A stretch of 64,000 nt of DNA, taken from contig NZ_LGAK01000005.1 of assembly GCF_001292705.1 (NCBI RefSeq), positions 1 to 64,000 on the forward strand, in the 5' to 3' direction. Positions 1 to 9,900 of the stretch are shown in pieces; within the stretch, counting starts at the first letter, position 1; each line of letters begins with the position of its first letter. A program made the position numbers and the translations under genes. Origin of the DNA: Marinagarivorans algicola (GTDB taxonomy: Bacteria > Pseudomonadota > Gammaproteobacteria > Pseudomonadales > Cellvibrionaceae). The notes under the pieces are model-generated. The model was not told the origin of the DNA. It saw nothing but the letters and a program-made list of their open reading frames with translations, and did no database searches.

Positions 1-2
1 AC

Positions 3-914
3 ACCAAGCGCAACGACATGCTCAGTGCACAAAAAGCCATGGAGCGCGCCACTTATATCTCCCCAAAATCGGTCACCCGTCACCGCGAGCTCGCCGAGCT
101 CGCCGATATTAACCACGATGACGAAGTCTCACTCAAAGCCCATCAAAGCGCCATCAAGTGGGGCAGTAATTCTTGCCATGAATCGCCCCAAGACTATTTT
201 AATTACGTCCGCAAGGCTGCTGATAGTACCGCAGGCGACACCAGTGGTGAAGCCAAGCAAATCATTAAGCAGGCCAATACTTTTTTAGATCGCGCGCGCA
301 AGCGCTACGGAAGCACTCCCGAAATAGAAGCCCAAGCTTTAATGGTCGAATCACAATTAGGCATAAGCCAAGGCCAAACCGAAAAAGCCAAAGCATTAAT
401 GAGCAAAGCGACCAAACTGTACAACAATGTCCGCTCGCCCTCTGTCAATTCAAGTTTGGAGTTTGCTCGTACACTGTATGCGATGGATGATGAAGAGCAG
501 GCACGCGCCATTTTAACCTCGGTTGCAGCCACTCATCCTAACGATACTAAATTATTACGGATTATTGATGGGATTACCGGTGAGCCCATTAGCGACGAAG
601 GCAAAGGTTTTGCTGCCAAATTAACTAAAAGAGGCATTAGCGCTTACGATGATAAAGACTTTGACGCAGCAATTGACGTGTTTAAAAAAGCCCTTGCTAC
701 CTACCCTAAACATATTGGCTTGAATCTCAACTTAGTGCAGGCAATTGCCGCCAATGACGAACAAAACGGTGCCGATCACGATCACGAAAGAATTTGCCGT
801 CGCTGTCTACGAGCCATTGGCGATTTAAAGTCAGATCACAAGCAATTTAAACGCTTTGCTTTTATTCAAAAACAACTCAGCAAAATTTATCCCACACTTT
901 TGCAGTCTGTGTAG
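3..914 (+). CDS. TPR-repeat protein, C-terminal part (5' end outside window)
   Basis: The reading frame is already open at base 3, and the first Met (base 18) lies inside a helical segment, so the gene begins upstream of the window. The visible ~300 residues are almost all alpha-helical, with tetratricopeptide-like repeats. The clearest is near the C-terminus (Ala/Tyr-rich helix pairs around bases 620-760). No receiver, kinase or membrane segment is in the visible part. The overall sequence resembles the C-terminal half of gammaproteobacterial proteins that join a CheY-like receiver to TPR repeats; that assignment is from memory and cannot be confirmed without the N-terminus. It is probably a cytoplasmic scaffold. 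It ends with TAG at 912-914, and about 250 bases separate it from the next gene, so the two are probably not co-transcribed. Confidence 0.6.
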   Translation, partial: TKRNDMLSAQKAMERATYISPKSVTRHRELAELADINHDDEVSLKAHQSAIKWGSNSCHESPQDYFNYVRKAADSTAGDTSGEAKQIIKQANTFLDRARKRYGSTPEIEAQALMVESQLGISQGQTEKAKALMSKATKLYNNVRSPSVNSSLEFARTLYAMDDEEQARAILTSVAATHPNDTKLLRIIDGITGEPISDEGKGFAAKLTKRGISAYDDKDFDAAIDVFKKALATYPKHIGLNLNLVQAIAANDEQNGADHDHERICRRCLRAIGDLKSDHKQFKRFAFIQKQLSKIYPTLLQSV

Positions 915-1161
915 CACTTTAGATCGCACCGCCGAGATAACACACTGTAGTATTAAAGTTGCACCCATTTTATCACCAATCAAATCCTTGGCAGCTCGTC
1001 AATTCATCACTTGATATTTACGGTTGACTCATTTAAGTTCTTAACTCGTTAGAATCACGAGCTAATGCAAAAAAATGACGCCAAGAAAATGATTCAAGCG
1101 CACTAAATTACATAAATTATTGAACCCTACTTCATGTACATGCCAGAGCTCATTGCTTTTT

Positions 1162-3081
1162 ATGAGAAAAACTCACGCTCACGATGATGCCCAAAGCATC
1201 AATAATGTTTTAGAACGGCGTGCTTTCCAGTTAATCGCTATCTCCTGCCTTGCTGTTTTTTTATGTGCCGTACTCACCCTATTAGAGGGTGACATTCTTA
1301 TCTGCCAGCTTTTAATCAGTAGTGTACCGCCTTTGTCTTTTTGCCTTTATCTGGCGCATAAAAAACACACCAAGCTCTCTTCAGAGGGCTTTATCTGGAC
1401 CTTAACTTTCTTATTACTATCGATACTTTGGCTAAGCAATGGTTTTTTTAATGCTGGGCTTTTAGCTTTACCTTGTATTCTTATTTTTGCCGCCATGCTG
1501 GGCACCAGTTCCAGTTTTGGCGCCATATTAGCCCTTTTCTCGTTGAATATTGCTTTAATGGGCTACCTGCACAGTCGCGGCATTTTTGTCTTTAGCCATA
1601 TCACAAATGAAAAAACTCGCCCAATAATTTCTATTATCATAATTGGCGTTTCTGGCTTCTCAATGCGCTTATTAATTAAGGATTATACTCACGCCATACG
1701 CCGCCTAGGACGCGAAAATGCCAAAGTCAAAGAGTCCGAAAAGGCTATTGCCTTTTTAGCCAATCACGATAGTTTAACCGAGTTACCTAACCGTACTTTA
1801 GCCAATGAGCGCTTTCAAGAAGCCGTACAGCGTTTAACGCTTAGCCACTCCAACAAAAAAATTGCCCTCATGTTTATCGATCTTGATGATTTTAAAACCA
1901 TCAATGATTCACTAGGTCACGCAGCCGGCGATCGTTATTTAGTAGCTATCGCTGAACGCTTACGCGATGCTACGCGCCCACGCGATACAGTTTGTCGCTT
2001 AGGCGGCGATGAATTTTTATTAATTCTCGAAGGGCTCGACCATGAACGCGATGCCTCGCTGGTCGCTGGTGCGATTCAAAAGCGCATATCGCGGCCCGTA
2101 ATTACCGGTCAACATAAACTGGTATGCAGTGCATCGATAGGTATTTCCGTTTACCCTAATGATGGCGAGCGCTATAACGAACTGGTTAAAAAAGCCGACA
2201 TCGCCATGTATCGCTCTAAGGAGGTGGGCCGTAATACTTTTCATTATTATTGCGTATCCATGAACTCTGATGCCCTCGATCGCATGCAATTGTTAGACGA
2301 TCTACGTACAGCACTTAAAAACAATGAGCTGTATGTCGAATACCAACCCATTGTATTACTGGCCACCGGCAAAATGGTCGGTGCCGAAGCCTTGGTGCGC
2401 TGGCAACACCCTACGCGGGGCATCATTGGACCGGACATGTTTATTCCACTAGCCGAAAAATCTGGCTTAATTGTCGATATTGGTGCATGGGTACTCGAGC
2501 GTGCCTGTCATGATATTGCCGGCCTCCAACATCATCATGCCACCGATTTTTACGTTGCCGTTAACGTGTCAACTTTACAACTCAAGCGCGACGATTTCAA
2601 AAAACGCGTTGAGAACGTTTTGGCCTCAACCCCTATCAGTCCGCAATCGCTCGAGCTAGAAATTACAGAATCCGAACTCCTCTCGGATTCTGCTGAGTTT
2701 GATGAAGCGATTACTCAGCTTAAGGCGATGGGCATTAGTCTAGCGATTGATGACTTTGGAACCGGTTATTCCAATTTAGGCTATGTACAAAAAATTAAAG
2801 TCTCTAAGCTTAAAATAGACCGCTCTTTTGTACACGGCATACAAGGCAACTCAGACAACCAAGCGATTGTGCGAGCCGTACACAATATTGCCGATGGCCT
2901 AATCATGAGTACTGTCGCCGAAGGTGTCGAGCACGCTTGTGAACTCGACTTTTTAAAGCGGTTGGGCATTACGCACGGCCAAGGTTACTTTTGGTCACGC
3001 CCTGTTGCCATTGAATGTTTAATACACCTACTGCAAGAGCCGCACACAACATCGCTCAATAATGAGCTATTTTTATCGTAA
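1162..3081 (+). CDS. Membrane-bound GGDEF-EAL cyclic-di-GMP protein
   Basis: This is a cyclic-di-GMP turnover protein of 639 residues. About five or six hydrophobic segments in residues 20-175 form a membrane anchor without a recognised sensor domain. A short linker leads to a GGDEF domain with the motif RLGGDEF intact (base ~1996) and then a full EAL domain. The catalytic EAL signatures are all present: EALVRW, NVST, EITES, DDFGTGYS, KIDRSF, EGVE and GQGYFWSRP. Both synthase and phosphodiesterase activity are therefore possible; the complete metal-binding set makes phosphodiesterase activity likely. I chose the ATG at 1162. An in-frame TTG at 1120 would add 14 residues, and neither start has a strong Shine-Dalgarno sequence. 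It is monocistronic by spacing. Confidence 0.9.
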   Translation: MRKTHAHDDAQSINNVLERRAFQLIAISCLAVFLCAVLTLLEGDILICQLLISSVPPLSFCLYLAHKKHTKLSSEGFIWTLTFLLLSILWLSNGFFNAGLLALPCILIFAAMLGTSSSFGAILALFSLNIALMGYLHSRGIFVFSHITNEKTRPIISIIIIGVSGFSMRLLIKDYTHAIRRLGRENAKVKESEKAIAFLANHDSLTELPNRTLANERFQEAVQRLTLSHSNKKIALMFIDLDDFKTINDSLGHAAGDRYLVAIAERLRDATRPRDTVCRLGGDEFLLILEGLDHERDASLVAGAIQKRISRPVITGQHKLVCSASIGISVYPNDGERYNELVKKADIAMYRSKEVGRNTFHYYCVSMNSDALDRMQLLDDLRTALKNNELYVEYQPIVLLATGKMVGAEALVRWQHPTRGIIGPDMFIPLAEKSGLIVDIGAWVLERACHDIAGLQHHHATDFYVAVNVSTLQLKRDDFKKRVENVLASTPISPQSLELEITESELLSDSAEFDEAITQLKAMGISLAIDDFGTGYSNLGYVQKIKVSKLKIDRSFVHGIQGNSDNQAIVRAVHNIADGLIMSTVAEGVEHACELDFLKRLGITHGQGYFWSRPVAIECLIHLLQEPHTTSLNNELFLS

Positions 3082-3110
3082 GCTTTCAAACCAAGCTAAC
3101 ATATCTCACG

Positions 3111-3194
3111 CGATGAGCTGCTGGTAAGTGATTAGCTGGGCATTATAAGCACCGAGCCCTGTAAAAAAGTACAATCAGGCTCAGCAGCGCATCG
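3111..3194. repeat. Imperfect inverted repeat, 13-base arms
   Basis: The arm CGATGAGCTGCTG (3111-3123) is matched at 12 of 13 positions by the inverted arm CAGCAGCGCATCG (3182-3194), with 58 bases between. A small GGGC/GCCC pair lies inside. It sits just before the GATAAA repeat, in the 355-base gap between the GGDEF-EAL gene and the metalloprotease gene. The rest of that gap shows no gene. It could be an RNA stem-loop or a mobile-element relic. Confidence 0.45.
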
Positions 3195-3199
3195 TTATA

Positions 3200-3241
3200 G
3201 ATAAAGATAAAGATAAAGATAAAGATAAAGATAAAGATAAA
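3200..3241. repeat. Hexanucleotide tandem repeat (GATAAA)x7
   Basis: Seven perfect, uninterrupted copies of GATAAA make 42 bases of simple repeat. The array lies about 195 bases upstream of the metzincin lipoprotein start. Such arrays are prone to slipped-strand copy-number change. Because the unit is six bases, copy change would rotate or space promoter elements rather than shift a reading frame. No effect on expression can be shown from sequence alone. Confidence 0.9.
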
Positions 3242-3436
3242 ATTTTACGCAGCATCATGCCCAATCATTGCCAACACAGCTCGAATAATTTGCTCAATGA
3301 GCGGTTAAAGCGCGAAACAGTTGGCAACTATTTACAGTCAAAGCACGATCTTAAAGCGCTTTTTCAGAAAGCCGCGTAGAGTAAGATACTTGAAAAATCG
3401 CACTGAAGAAATGGCTGTAATAAGAGGTAGAAAGTT

Positions 3437-5131
3437 ATGCTGCGTACACTCCTCCAAGTATCGAGACTGGGATTACTATTAAGTTTGGCCAGTTTGCTAT
3501 GGGCATGTACAGGAACAAAGAGCACCGAGACTCCGACGACAGAGCCATCGACTATCGCACAATCATCAACTACATCGATCAGCCAGCAAGTCACCTCAAG
3601 CCAACCGCCCTCTGATGGGATAACATCCAGTGAACTAGCAGCCAGCAGTCTATCGAGCGCAGTATCGAGCAACACATCCAACGACAACACAGCATCTAGC
3701 TCACGTACACCCAGCTCAAGCCAATCAAGCTCAAGTACACCTACCACCTCACAAAGCACGATTGATATCGTAATTAATCGCAACTATTTTATGCAAAGCA
3801 TCACTCAGGGCGACTCTGCACAGCTCCTTAACCAACAGGTGGCATTGGTGGCCAATCGCGAAGCCATATTGCGTACCTTTGTGACGGGCCACGATCACGC
3901 TTCGACAAACACCGACTTAAACAGCACCGTCACTTTTTATTACAAATTAGCGACAGGCCGCACAGGGAGCTTTCGTCTCGAGGGTCCAGCATCCATTCCA
4001 CAAAGTATCAATGAAGCCGATTTAACTCAAACCTTTAACGCTAAAATTCCTGCGAATATTATTGTACCTGGCACCGAATATTACATAGAGGTCGACTCCA
4101 ATAATGCCATACCTGAAAGTAATGAATCGAATAACCGCTATCCACAGCAAGGCTACGCCCCCCTTAAAGTCGCTACTGTAAAGCCGCTGGATATTGTGCT
4201 TGTACCAGTCGTGGTCAGAGGTGTGAGCCCCAACACTAGTGCAGATGCACTGAAGAAAGCCTTCAATTTTAGCTTGGATATTTTACCGATCCCCAGCTAC
4301 ACTCTGGACATCATAGAACCTTATGTTTATGACGGCAGCGACTGGGACGAACTGCTGCAAGCAATATCTACACTACAAATTAGCAATGGCGAACGCGATC
4401 GCTATTACGTAGGCCTACTCGGCCACCCGCTCAGCCTCGACCCCAACGACAGTACTGCCGGCTATGGTTATGTTGGCTTCAAAACCATGGTGAGCCTGCC
4501 TTATCCCTCAACCATTGCCCATGAGCTCGGCCATAATTTTGGTCGTGAGCACGCGCCTTGCGGTAGACCTGCCAGCCCCGACCGCAACTACCCTTATCCC
4601 GATGGTCAGCTGGGTGTTTATGGTTTTTTTAACTCGGCCCGCAACAGTGGTATTGTCTTAAAAGAAGGCAACGAAGATGTGATGAGCTACTGTAATCCCG
4701 CATGGATTAGCGACTACACCTATGAAGGTATGCTAAGTGCGATTACCGTTAAAAATACAGCCAGCGCACACGTCACAGGCTCACAAAAAACCACACTCAC
4801 TAACTCGTCAAGTCAGAATGCTCCTGCACAAAAAATAACAGCATTAATCGGAAGCATTAATAACAGTAGCGCCACTATCAAGCACGTCGTCACCACCCCA
4901 AAAGCGCTAACATCACCCAGTACAAGCGCCTACAGCGCCGAAGCCTATAATGAAAATGGTGAGCTCTTAAGCCGCGCTTATTTCACGCCCTATTCACCCG
5001 ATCACAGCGACAATTTACACTTTTCAGTGAGCCTAAGTTACCCAAAACAAGCACTCGCTACGCGATACATTATTCGTCATAACAGCATTATAATCGGGGA
5101 ATTTGACGTCGCATCAAGCAATAAAAAGTAA
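3437..5131 (+). CDS. Metzincin-type zinc metalloprotease lipoprotein
   Basis: A predicted surface or periplasmic lipoprotein of 564 residues. It has a type II signal peptide with the lipobox ending at Cys24 (LLWAC), then a Ser/Thr-rich linker of about 85 residues typical of secreted enzymes in this bacterial group. Next comes an Ig-like/CARDB-like beta domain (~145-240). The protease domain has the extended zinc motif HELGHNFGREH (His362, Glu363, His366, His372) and, 44 residues later, a Met-turn candidate at Met416 in MSYC. HExxHxxGxxH plus Met-turn defines the metzincin clan. A Ser/Thr/Asn-rich C-terminal domain follows. The family within the clan is uncertain (M66-like or an unassigned group), and substrates are unknown. 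The start has a good ribosome site, AGAGGT, about 10 bases upstream. Confidence 0.8.
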   Translation: MLRTLLQVSRLGLLLSLASLLWACTGTKSTETPTTEPSTIAQSSTTSISQQVTSSQPPSDGITSSELAASSLSSAVSSNTSNDNTASSSRTPSSSQSSSSTPTTSQSTIDIVINRNYFMQSITQGDSAQLLNQQVALVANREAILRTFVTGHDHASTNTDLNSTVTFYYKLATGRTGSFRLEGPASIPQSINEADLTQTFNAKIPANIIVPGTEYYIEVDSNNAIPESNESNNRYPQQGYAPLKVATVKPLDIVLVPVVVRGVSPNTSADALKKAFNFSLDILPIPSYTLDIIEPYVYDGSDWDELLQAISTLQISNGERDRYYVGLLGHPLSLDPNDSTAGYGYVGFKTMVSLPYPSTIAHELGHNFGREHAPCGRPASPDRNYPYPDGQLGVYGFFNSARNSGIVLKEGNEDVMSYCNPAWISDYTYEGMLSAITVKNTASAHVTGSQKTTLTNSSSQNAPAQKITALIGSINNSSATIKHVVTTPKALTSPSTSAYSAEAYNENGELLSRAYFTPYSPDHSDNLHFSVSLSYPKQALATRYIIRHNSIIIGEFDVASSNKK

Positions 5132-5147
5132 AGCCATATAGCTACGC

Positions 5148-5172
5148 AGGAGTGCCAATATTGGGCACTCCT
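5148..5172. terminator. Probable terminator between convergent genes
   Basis: A perfect 9-base-pair stem AGGAGTGCC/GGCACTCCT with a 7-base loop lies 17 bases after the protease stop and 50 bases before the end of the convergent MbnP-like gene. The T-tract is weak on both strands, so termination efficiency is uncertain. Confidence 0.6.
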
Positions 5173-5221
5173 ATCGATTTACTCCTCGGCTGTAATCCTA
5201 AATTATTTTTATACCCGCGGC

Positions 5222-6154
5222 CTAATTCATATTCACAACCCTAAACACGGTTTGCTGCACGGGCACAAAACTGGTTGCGCCTTTTTCAGGTTCAATAAAT
5301 TCAAAGCTAATCCCCAACGCCGGCACAATCGTGGTGCATTCACTGTCATTTTTGGCCGAATAGCAACCTAGCTCAGCGTCTTTATTTTTAGACACGTCCA
5401 CGCCTGCCAACAAAGATTTCACATCAAACGCAATCGCCTGCTCTTGAGTGTCTATATCCACACATACCTGCGCAATATTGGGCGAGCCACAAGCCACCGA
5501 AGGGCGACGGTTTTTATCTTCCGAAAGGCAGCCGGTACTTTTCAGCTGGACATTAAATGTTTGTGGTTTGTCTTCAGGGTTAGCCGTACCATCTAAACGT
5601 AAAAACGTACGCCCATTTTGAACACTGTTAAACAGCGCTGTTGTATCCAGTGGCGGCAATGCGCCCTCAGCGCGCTGATGATTGCGGTCAAAAGGAATAC
5701 CCACATCAAAACACACCCCCGTCACTCTACGTGTACTATACAGACGCACATTGGCATCTACCGCCATATTCAACTCGCGCTCTTCACCGCGACTACAATC
5801 AGCACCAAAATTCAGCAATGCCACATTATCATGCTGCCACATGCCGTCTTCTGTAAGTGAAGCTGTAACAGCCGTACCATCATCGAGTAAAGCTTGAAGG
5901 CGACTGATATACATGCGCAGGCCCTCGACACGATAATCGTGCTTGCCTACGCCGACATCCTCGTACGTTTTACCGCACAAAAACTTTTCATTACCAATCA
6001 GTCCTTTAAAATTCAGGACAAGCGGCTGATCTACTTGTGTTTCTGGCGATGCATCATCTTCAACACAACCGCCTAGCAAGCCCACGCAACCTAGCAGCGC
6101 AAGTCTTTTTGCTAGGTGCCCAATTCCTTTCTTTTTTTGTTGATTACATAACAT
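5222..6154 (-). CDS. MbnP-like four-Cys lipoprotein, orphan
   Basis: It resembles the MbnP family (metallo-mystery pair system four-Cys motif protein), periplasmic copper-linked proteins normally encoded beside the di-haem enzyme MbnH. Visible family features are the N-terminal LNFKGLIGNEKFLCG segment, the GLRMYISRLQ strand, GVCFDVGIPFDRNH, the FLRLDG strand and paired Cys residues through the C-terminal half. With the start at 6154 the protein has a lipoprotein signal with Cys30 after LLGG. A longer form starting at 6214 (Met-Ala-Ser) has a better ribosome site (GAGGTG) but would bury the signal peptide. No MbnH-like gene is in the window. The region where family members usually carry aromatic Trp residues before the FLRLD strand reads ALFNSVQNG here, so the partner-dependent chemistry may be lost. 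Confidence 0.7.
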   Translation of the reverse strand: MLCNQQKKKGIGHLAKRLALLGCVGLLGGCVEDDASPETQVDQPLVLNFKGLIGNEKFLCGKTYEDVGVGKHDYRVEGLRMYISRLQALLDDGTAVTASLTEDGMWQHDNVALLNFGADCSRGEERELNMAVDANVRLYSTRRVTGVCFDVGIPFDRNHQRAEGALPPLDTTALFNSVQNGRTFLRLDGTANPEDKPQTFNVQLKSTGCLSEDKNRRPSVACGSPNIAQVCVDIDTQEQAIAFDVKSLLAGVDVSKNKDAELGCYSAKNDSECTTIVPALGISFEFIEPEKGATSFVPVQQTVFRVVNMN

Positions 6155-6969
6155 ATTTTCATATCCAAAAACAGTTGCCCTTATGTGGTTAACACCCCCA
6201 CCTCCTGAAGCCATAATCACCTCAAATAGCATGTACATTGGTACAGCCATCTGCACCAAGGATTCAGAGCATTCCCCACTGCAACCTTTAATATTAATTA
6301 AGATTTACGTGCCATTCTATATGGCTTCTTGCGCAGACAGCAAAGCTTAATCCTTCTTTAGGGCAGTAGGTCTAAAAGTGTGTGATCAAAACAATGTATT
6401 ATTTAGTGAACATGGCATTTAAAAGATGCGAAGCTTTTATATAGGGTACCTAGGGCGACGACAGTCAAATCATAATAATGCCATAAAAGGTATTTTTATC
6501 ACTTGGCTATTTCCTAGCACAAAGATCAACGCTACGCTCACGCATCAATACTAATGAATGCATTAATATAGGCCCTACCTCTCTTTTTGTCATGTAAAAG
6601 AACATCCCAGTTTCTAAGACATCCACTATTTTAGGCTTTTGCGCGTAAGCTTAAATAAATGCGTGTCTTATTTTAACTGATACATCGCTATTCAGCCGCA
6701 CTGACAAACTTCACCTAATAGGTGCTGATGAATTATCTTCTGAGCATAGAAAGGCCAGTCAATCATTCATGAAACCCACGTTAGGTATGCCTGGGTAATG
6801 ACGTTGAGACAACCACTGAGCGGTATACAGCCTAAACACCTTGTCACCGCTGCTTTGTCACCTTAAGTCAAGTACCTCAAAGGCAAGCGGTTGATTACCA
6901 CAATAAGCGCACATTCAACTTGCAGCACTCGCAAGGCTTACCTTGCTGATATTTATGAAAGGACTAATC
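6155..6969. other. Long intergenic region, divergent promoters
   Basis: About 815 bases between the MbnP-like gene (minus) and the giant oxidase gene (plus). It is AT-rich with no convincing gene. It must hold promoters for both genes, but none could be placed confidently. It carries one copy of a dispersed intergenic element at 6688-6747, described separately. Confidence 0.6.
6688..6747. repeat. Dispersed intergenic element, copy A
   Basis: This 60-base stretch aligns without gaps to 27967-28026 at 41 of 60 positions. The ends are best conserved: CTATTCAGCCG at one end, and TGCTGATG followed by a TTAT.TTCTG.GCAT pattern at the other. The 10-base core CTATTCAGCC occurs a third time at 14357-14366. 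All three are intergenic, which suggests remnants of a small mobile or regulatory element. Confidence 0.5.
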
Positions 6970-9900
6970 ATGAGAAAATGCATCAAGCAACAATTCATCA
7001 AGCAACTGCGCTTGGCGATTTTGGCACTGGCTGTTAATGCCGTTAACTTACCATTGACGAGCACACCAACCCAAGCCGGCCCACTGGACCCGCCTCATAT
7101 CGCAGGTCAATGGAGCCCTGTTTATGATGGCGACATTGTCGCTGTTCACATGATAGTCATGCCCGATGGCAAAGTTTTAAATTATGCCGAGGGCGGTCAA
7201 GGACGACCCATGATAGAAGAAATACGCATTTGGGACCCTGTAGAAGAAACGCTCACCACGCCGACACTACCACCTTATGACTTATTTTGTTCGGGGCACT
7301 CTGTACTGCCTGATGGCCGTGTATTTATTCAAGGTGGTCACGATGAAGCCGATGCCCACGGGCAATCACGCGCAACCATTTATGACCCCTTTAGCGATAC
7401 TTGGGATACCTCAGTACCCAATATGAATGCTGGGCGCTGGTATGCCACCAATACTATTTTGCCCAATGGTGATGTGTTGGTACTTAACGGAGCTATCGAC
7501 GGTTACAACAATAAAAACGACTTGCCTCAAGTGTGGCAACTTCAAACCAACACATGGCGCAATCTGATTACCGCTGAAGATTCCGAGCCGACTGGCCGCG
7601 ATTTTTACCCACGCATGTTTGTCGCCCCTGATGGCCGAGTATTTAAAGCCGGCCCCGATCGCGATACGTGGTTTTTAGATACCTCAGGCACCGGTCAATG
7701 GACGCGTGGACCTGACATGAAATTTGAAGGTTTTAGAGGCTACGGCAGTGCCGTTATGTTTGAAGAGGGTAAAATTTTGGTTATGGGCGGAGCCGATAAC
7801 CCACCCACGAATACCGCTGAAATTATCGATCTTAACGACGAAAACCCTCAATGGAAATTCGTGGCTCCGATGCATCACGCCCGCCGACACTTAAATGCAA
7901 CACTCATGGCCGACGGCAAAGTACTCGTCACCAGTGGCACCAGCGCCCAAGGCTTTAATAATGGCGATGGCCTTGTCACGATTGCCGAAATATACGACCC
8001 CGCCACCGACACATGGGAGGAAGTTGCCGCCCAAACTCACGGTCGCGCCTATCACTCCAATGCTGTCTTACTACCCGATGGTCGCGTTCAAATAGGCGGG
8101 GGAGGGCGCCCAGCCGCCGATGGTGGCATCGAAAACCCTAATCTCGAAATTTACTCACCGCCCTATTTATTTCAAGGTACCCGCCCTGTGATTGCACAGG
8201 CGCCGAGCGTCTTATCGTTTGGAGATCGCTTTGATGTCGCGCTCGATACCTCAGCGGTTAACCCAGAGGCTATTACTGCCGTACACTTTATACGCCTTGG
8301 CGCCACGACCCATGCGTTTAACCAAACCCAAAGTATTAATCGCTTAAGCTTTACGCCCAATACCACAGGTTTGACGATTAATGCGCCGAGTGACCCCAAT
8401 CGTGCTCAGCCCGGCCATTACATGCTATTTGTGCTAGCCGATGGCGTGCCTTCTGTGGCCACCATGGTGAAATTTGGCGATGCTGAGCCCCCGAGTCCGC
8501 CGACCGATATTGACGTAACCCCTATTAACCCCACAACACTCGCCTTAAGCTGGCCGGCGTCAACCGATAATATTCAAGTGGTTTCTTATAGCGTGTATCT
8601 CAACGGTGAATTTATAGAAACCGTCAATGCGCCGGCGAGCACACTGTACAACCTCGACTCATCGACCGATTACACTATTACCATCGTAGCGCGCGATTTA
8701 TATGGCAACGAAAGCACCAGTGACACGCTCCGCGTAACGACTGATGAGCCGGGCCTAAACCCACCGCAAGCCAACCCCGGCATCGACTTTTTCGCCGCGA
8801 TTAATCAATCATTTTTACTCGATGGCTCGGCCTCTAAAGATGTTGATGGACAGGAACTAACCTATACATGGTCACTCGATGGCAACATTATCGCGACCGT
8901 ACCCATCCTACACGTAAGCCAGCCAGTTGAAGGCGATTATCTCTACACCCTCACTGTTAGTGATGGCGAATTTACCGACAGCGCTAGTATCACAGTCACC
9001 GTGGTTACCGCCCTTAATGTGCTCGAGAACGGTACCTTTGAAGATGGCATTGGTGAAGCCGGCATATTGCATTGGGAGGGCGAGGCGCAGACAGGCACTG
9101 CCGCTTTTAGCAATACCGATGGACGTGCTCACATTCATGTAACACGAGACAGTCCAGCGCGTTGGATGGTGCAAGTTATGCAACGTATCAACCTCGTTGC
9201 TGGCACTACCTATACACTCGATTTTGATATGCAAAGTGATGCACCTAGTCGTGATTTTAGCGTTGTTGTGGAAGAAATAGGCACTTGGATACCTTACATG
9301 TCACGTGATTTACAACTCAATGCGCAAATCACGCCAGGGAAAATCAGCGGAGAAACTCAGCACTTCACCCTACAATGGACGCAACCTGTCACCACTAATA
9401 ACGCTAAAGTCGGCTTTCATGTTGGCGCAAGCGGCCTCGGCGATATTTGGTTAGATAACGTGTTTTTAAGCGGTGGTAATACCGGTAACCTTCCTCCTAT
9501 CGCCATTGCTGGGCCGGATAGTCAAGGTTATATGAACTTCCCCGCCAGCCTTGATGGCAGCCTAAGCTACGACCCTAACTATGCCTACCCCACCAACAGT
9601 GGGCTTCCCTTAGGCAACGGTACTGTCCCCACACTCACCTACTCCTGGGTGCAAGTCGCAGGCTTACCCGTTATTTTAAGTGATACCGACCAAGCCAAAG
9701 CCTCTTTTATTGCCAGTGAACCAGGTTTATACACCTTCGCACTCACCGTCAGCGATGGCGAGTTTAGTCATACCAATACCGTCAGCGTTACCATGAGCGA
9801 ACTATTTAACATACCGCCGCAAGCCGACGCAGGCGCCAGCTTTACCCAAGCCTTAGGGCGTAACGTCAAGCTCAATGGCTCCGCCTCCACAGACCCCGAT

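Noticed and set aside
3111-3241. The inverted repeat flanked by TAAC and GTTA looked like an integron attC site
   Set aside because: The 3' side reads GTTATAG, which does not fit the GTTRRRY core, and there is no integrase or cassette array nearby.
5618-5897. Several overlapping open frames of 60-80 codons on the plus strand
   Set aside because: They are antisense to the MbnP-like gene, overlap one another, lack ribosome sites and have composition typical of shadow frames.
6155-6969. Insertion sequence in the long intergenic region
   Set aside because: No transposase frame and no terminal inverted repeats; only the short dispersed element can be supported.
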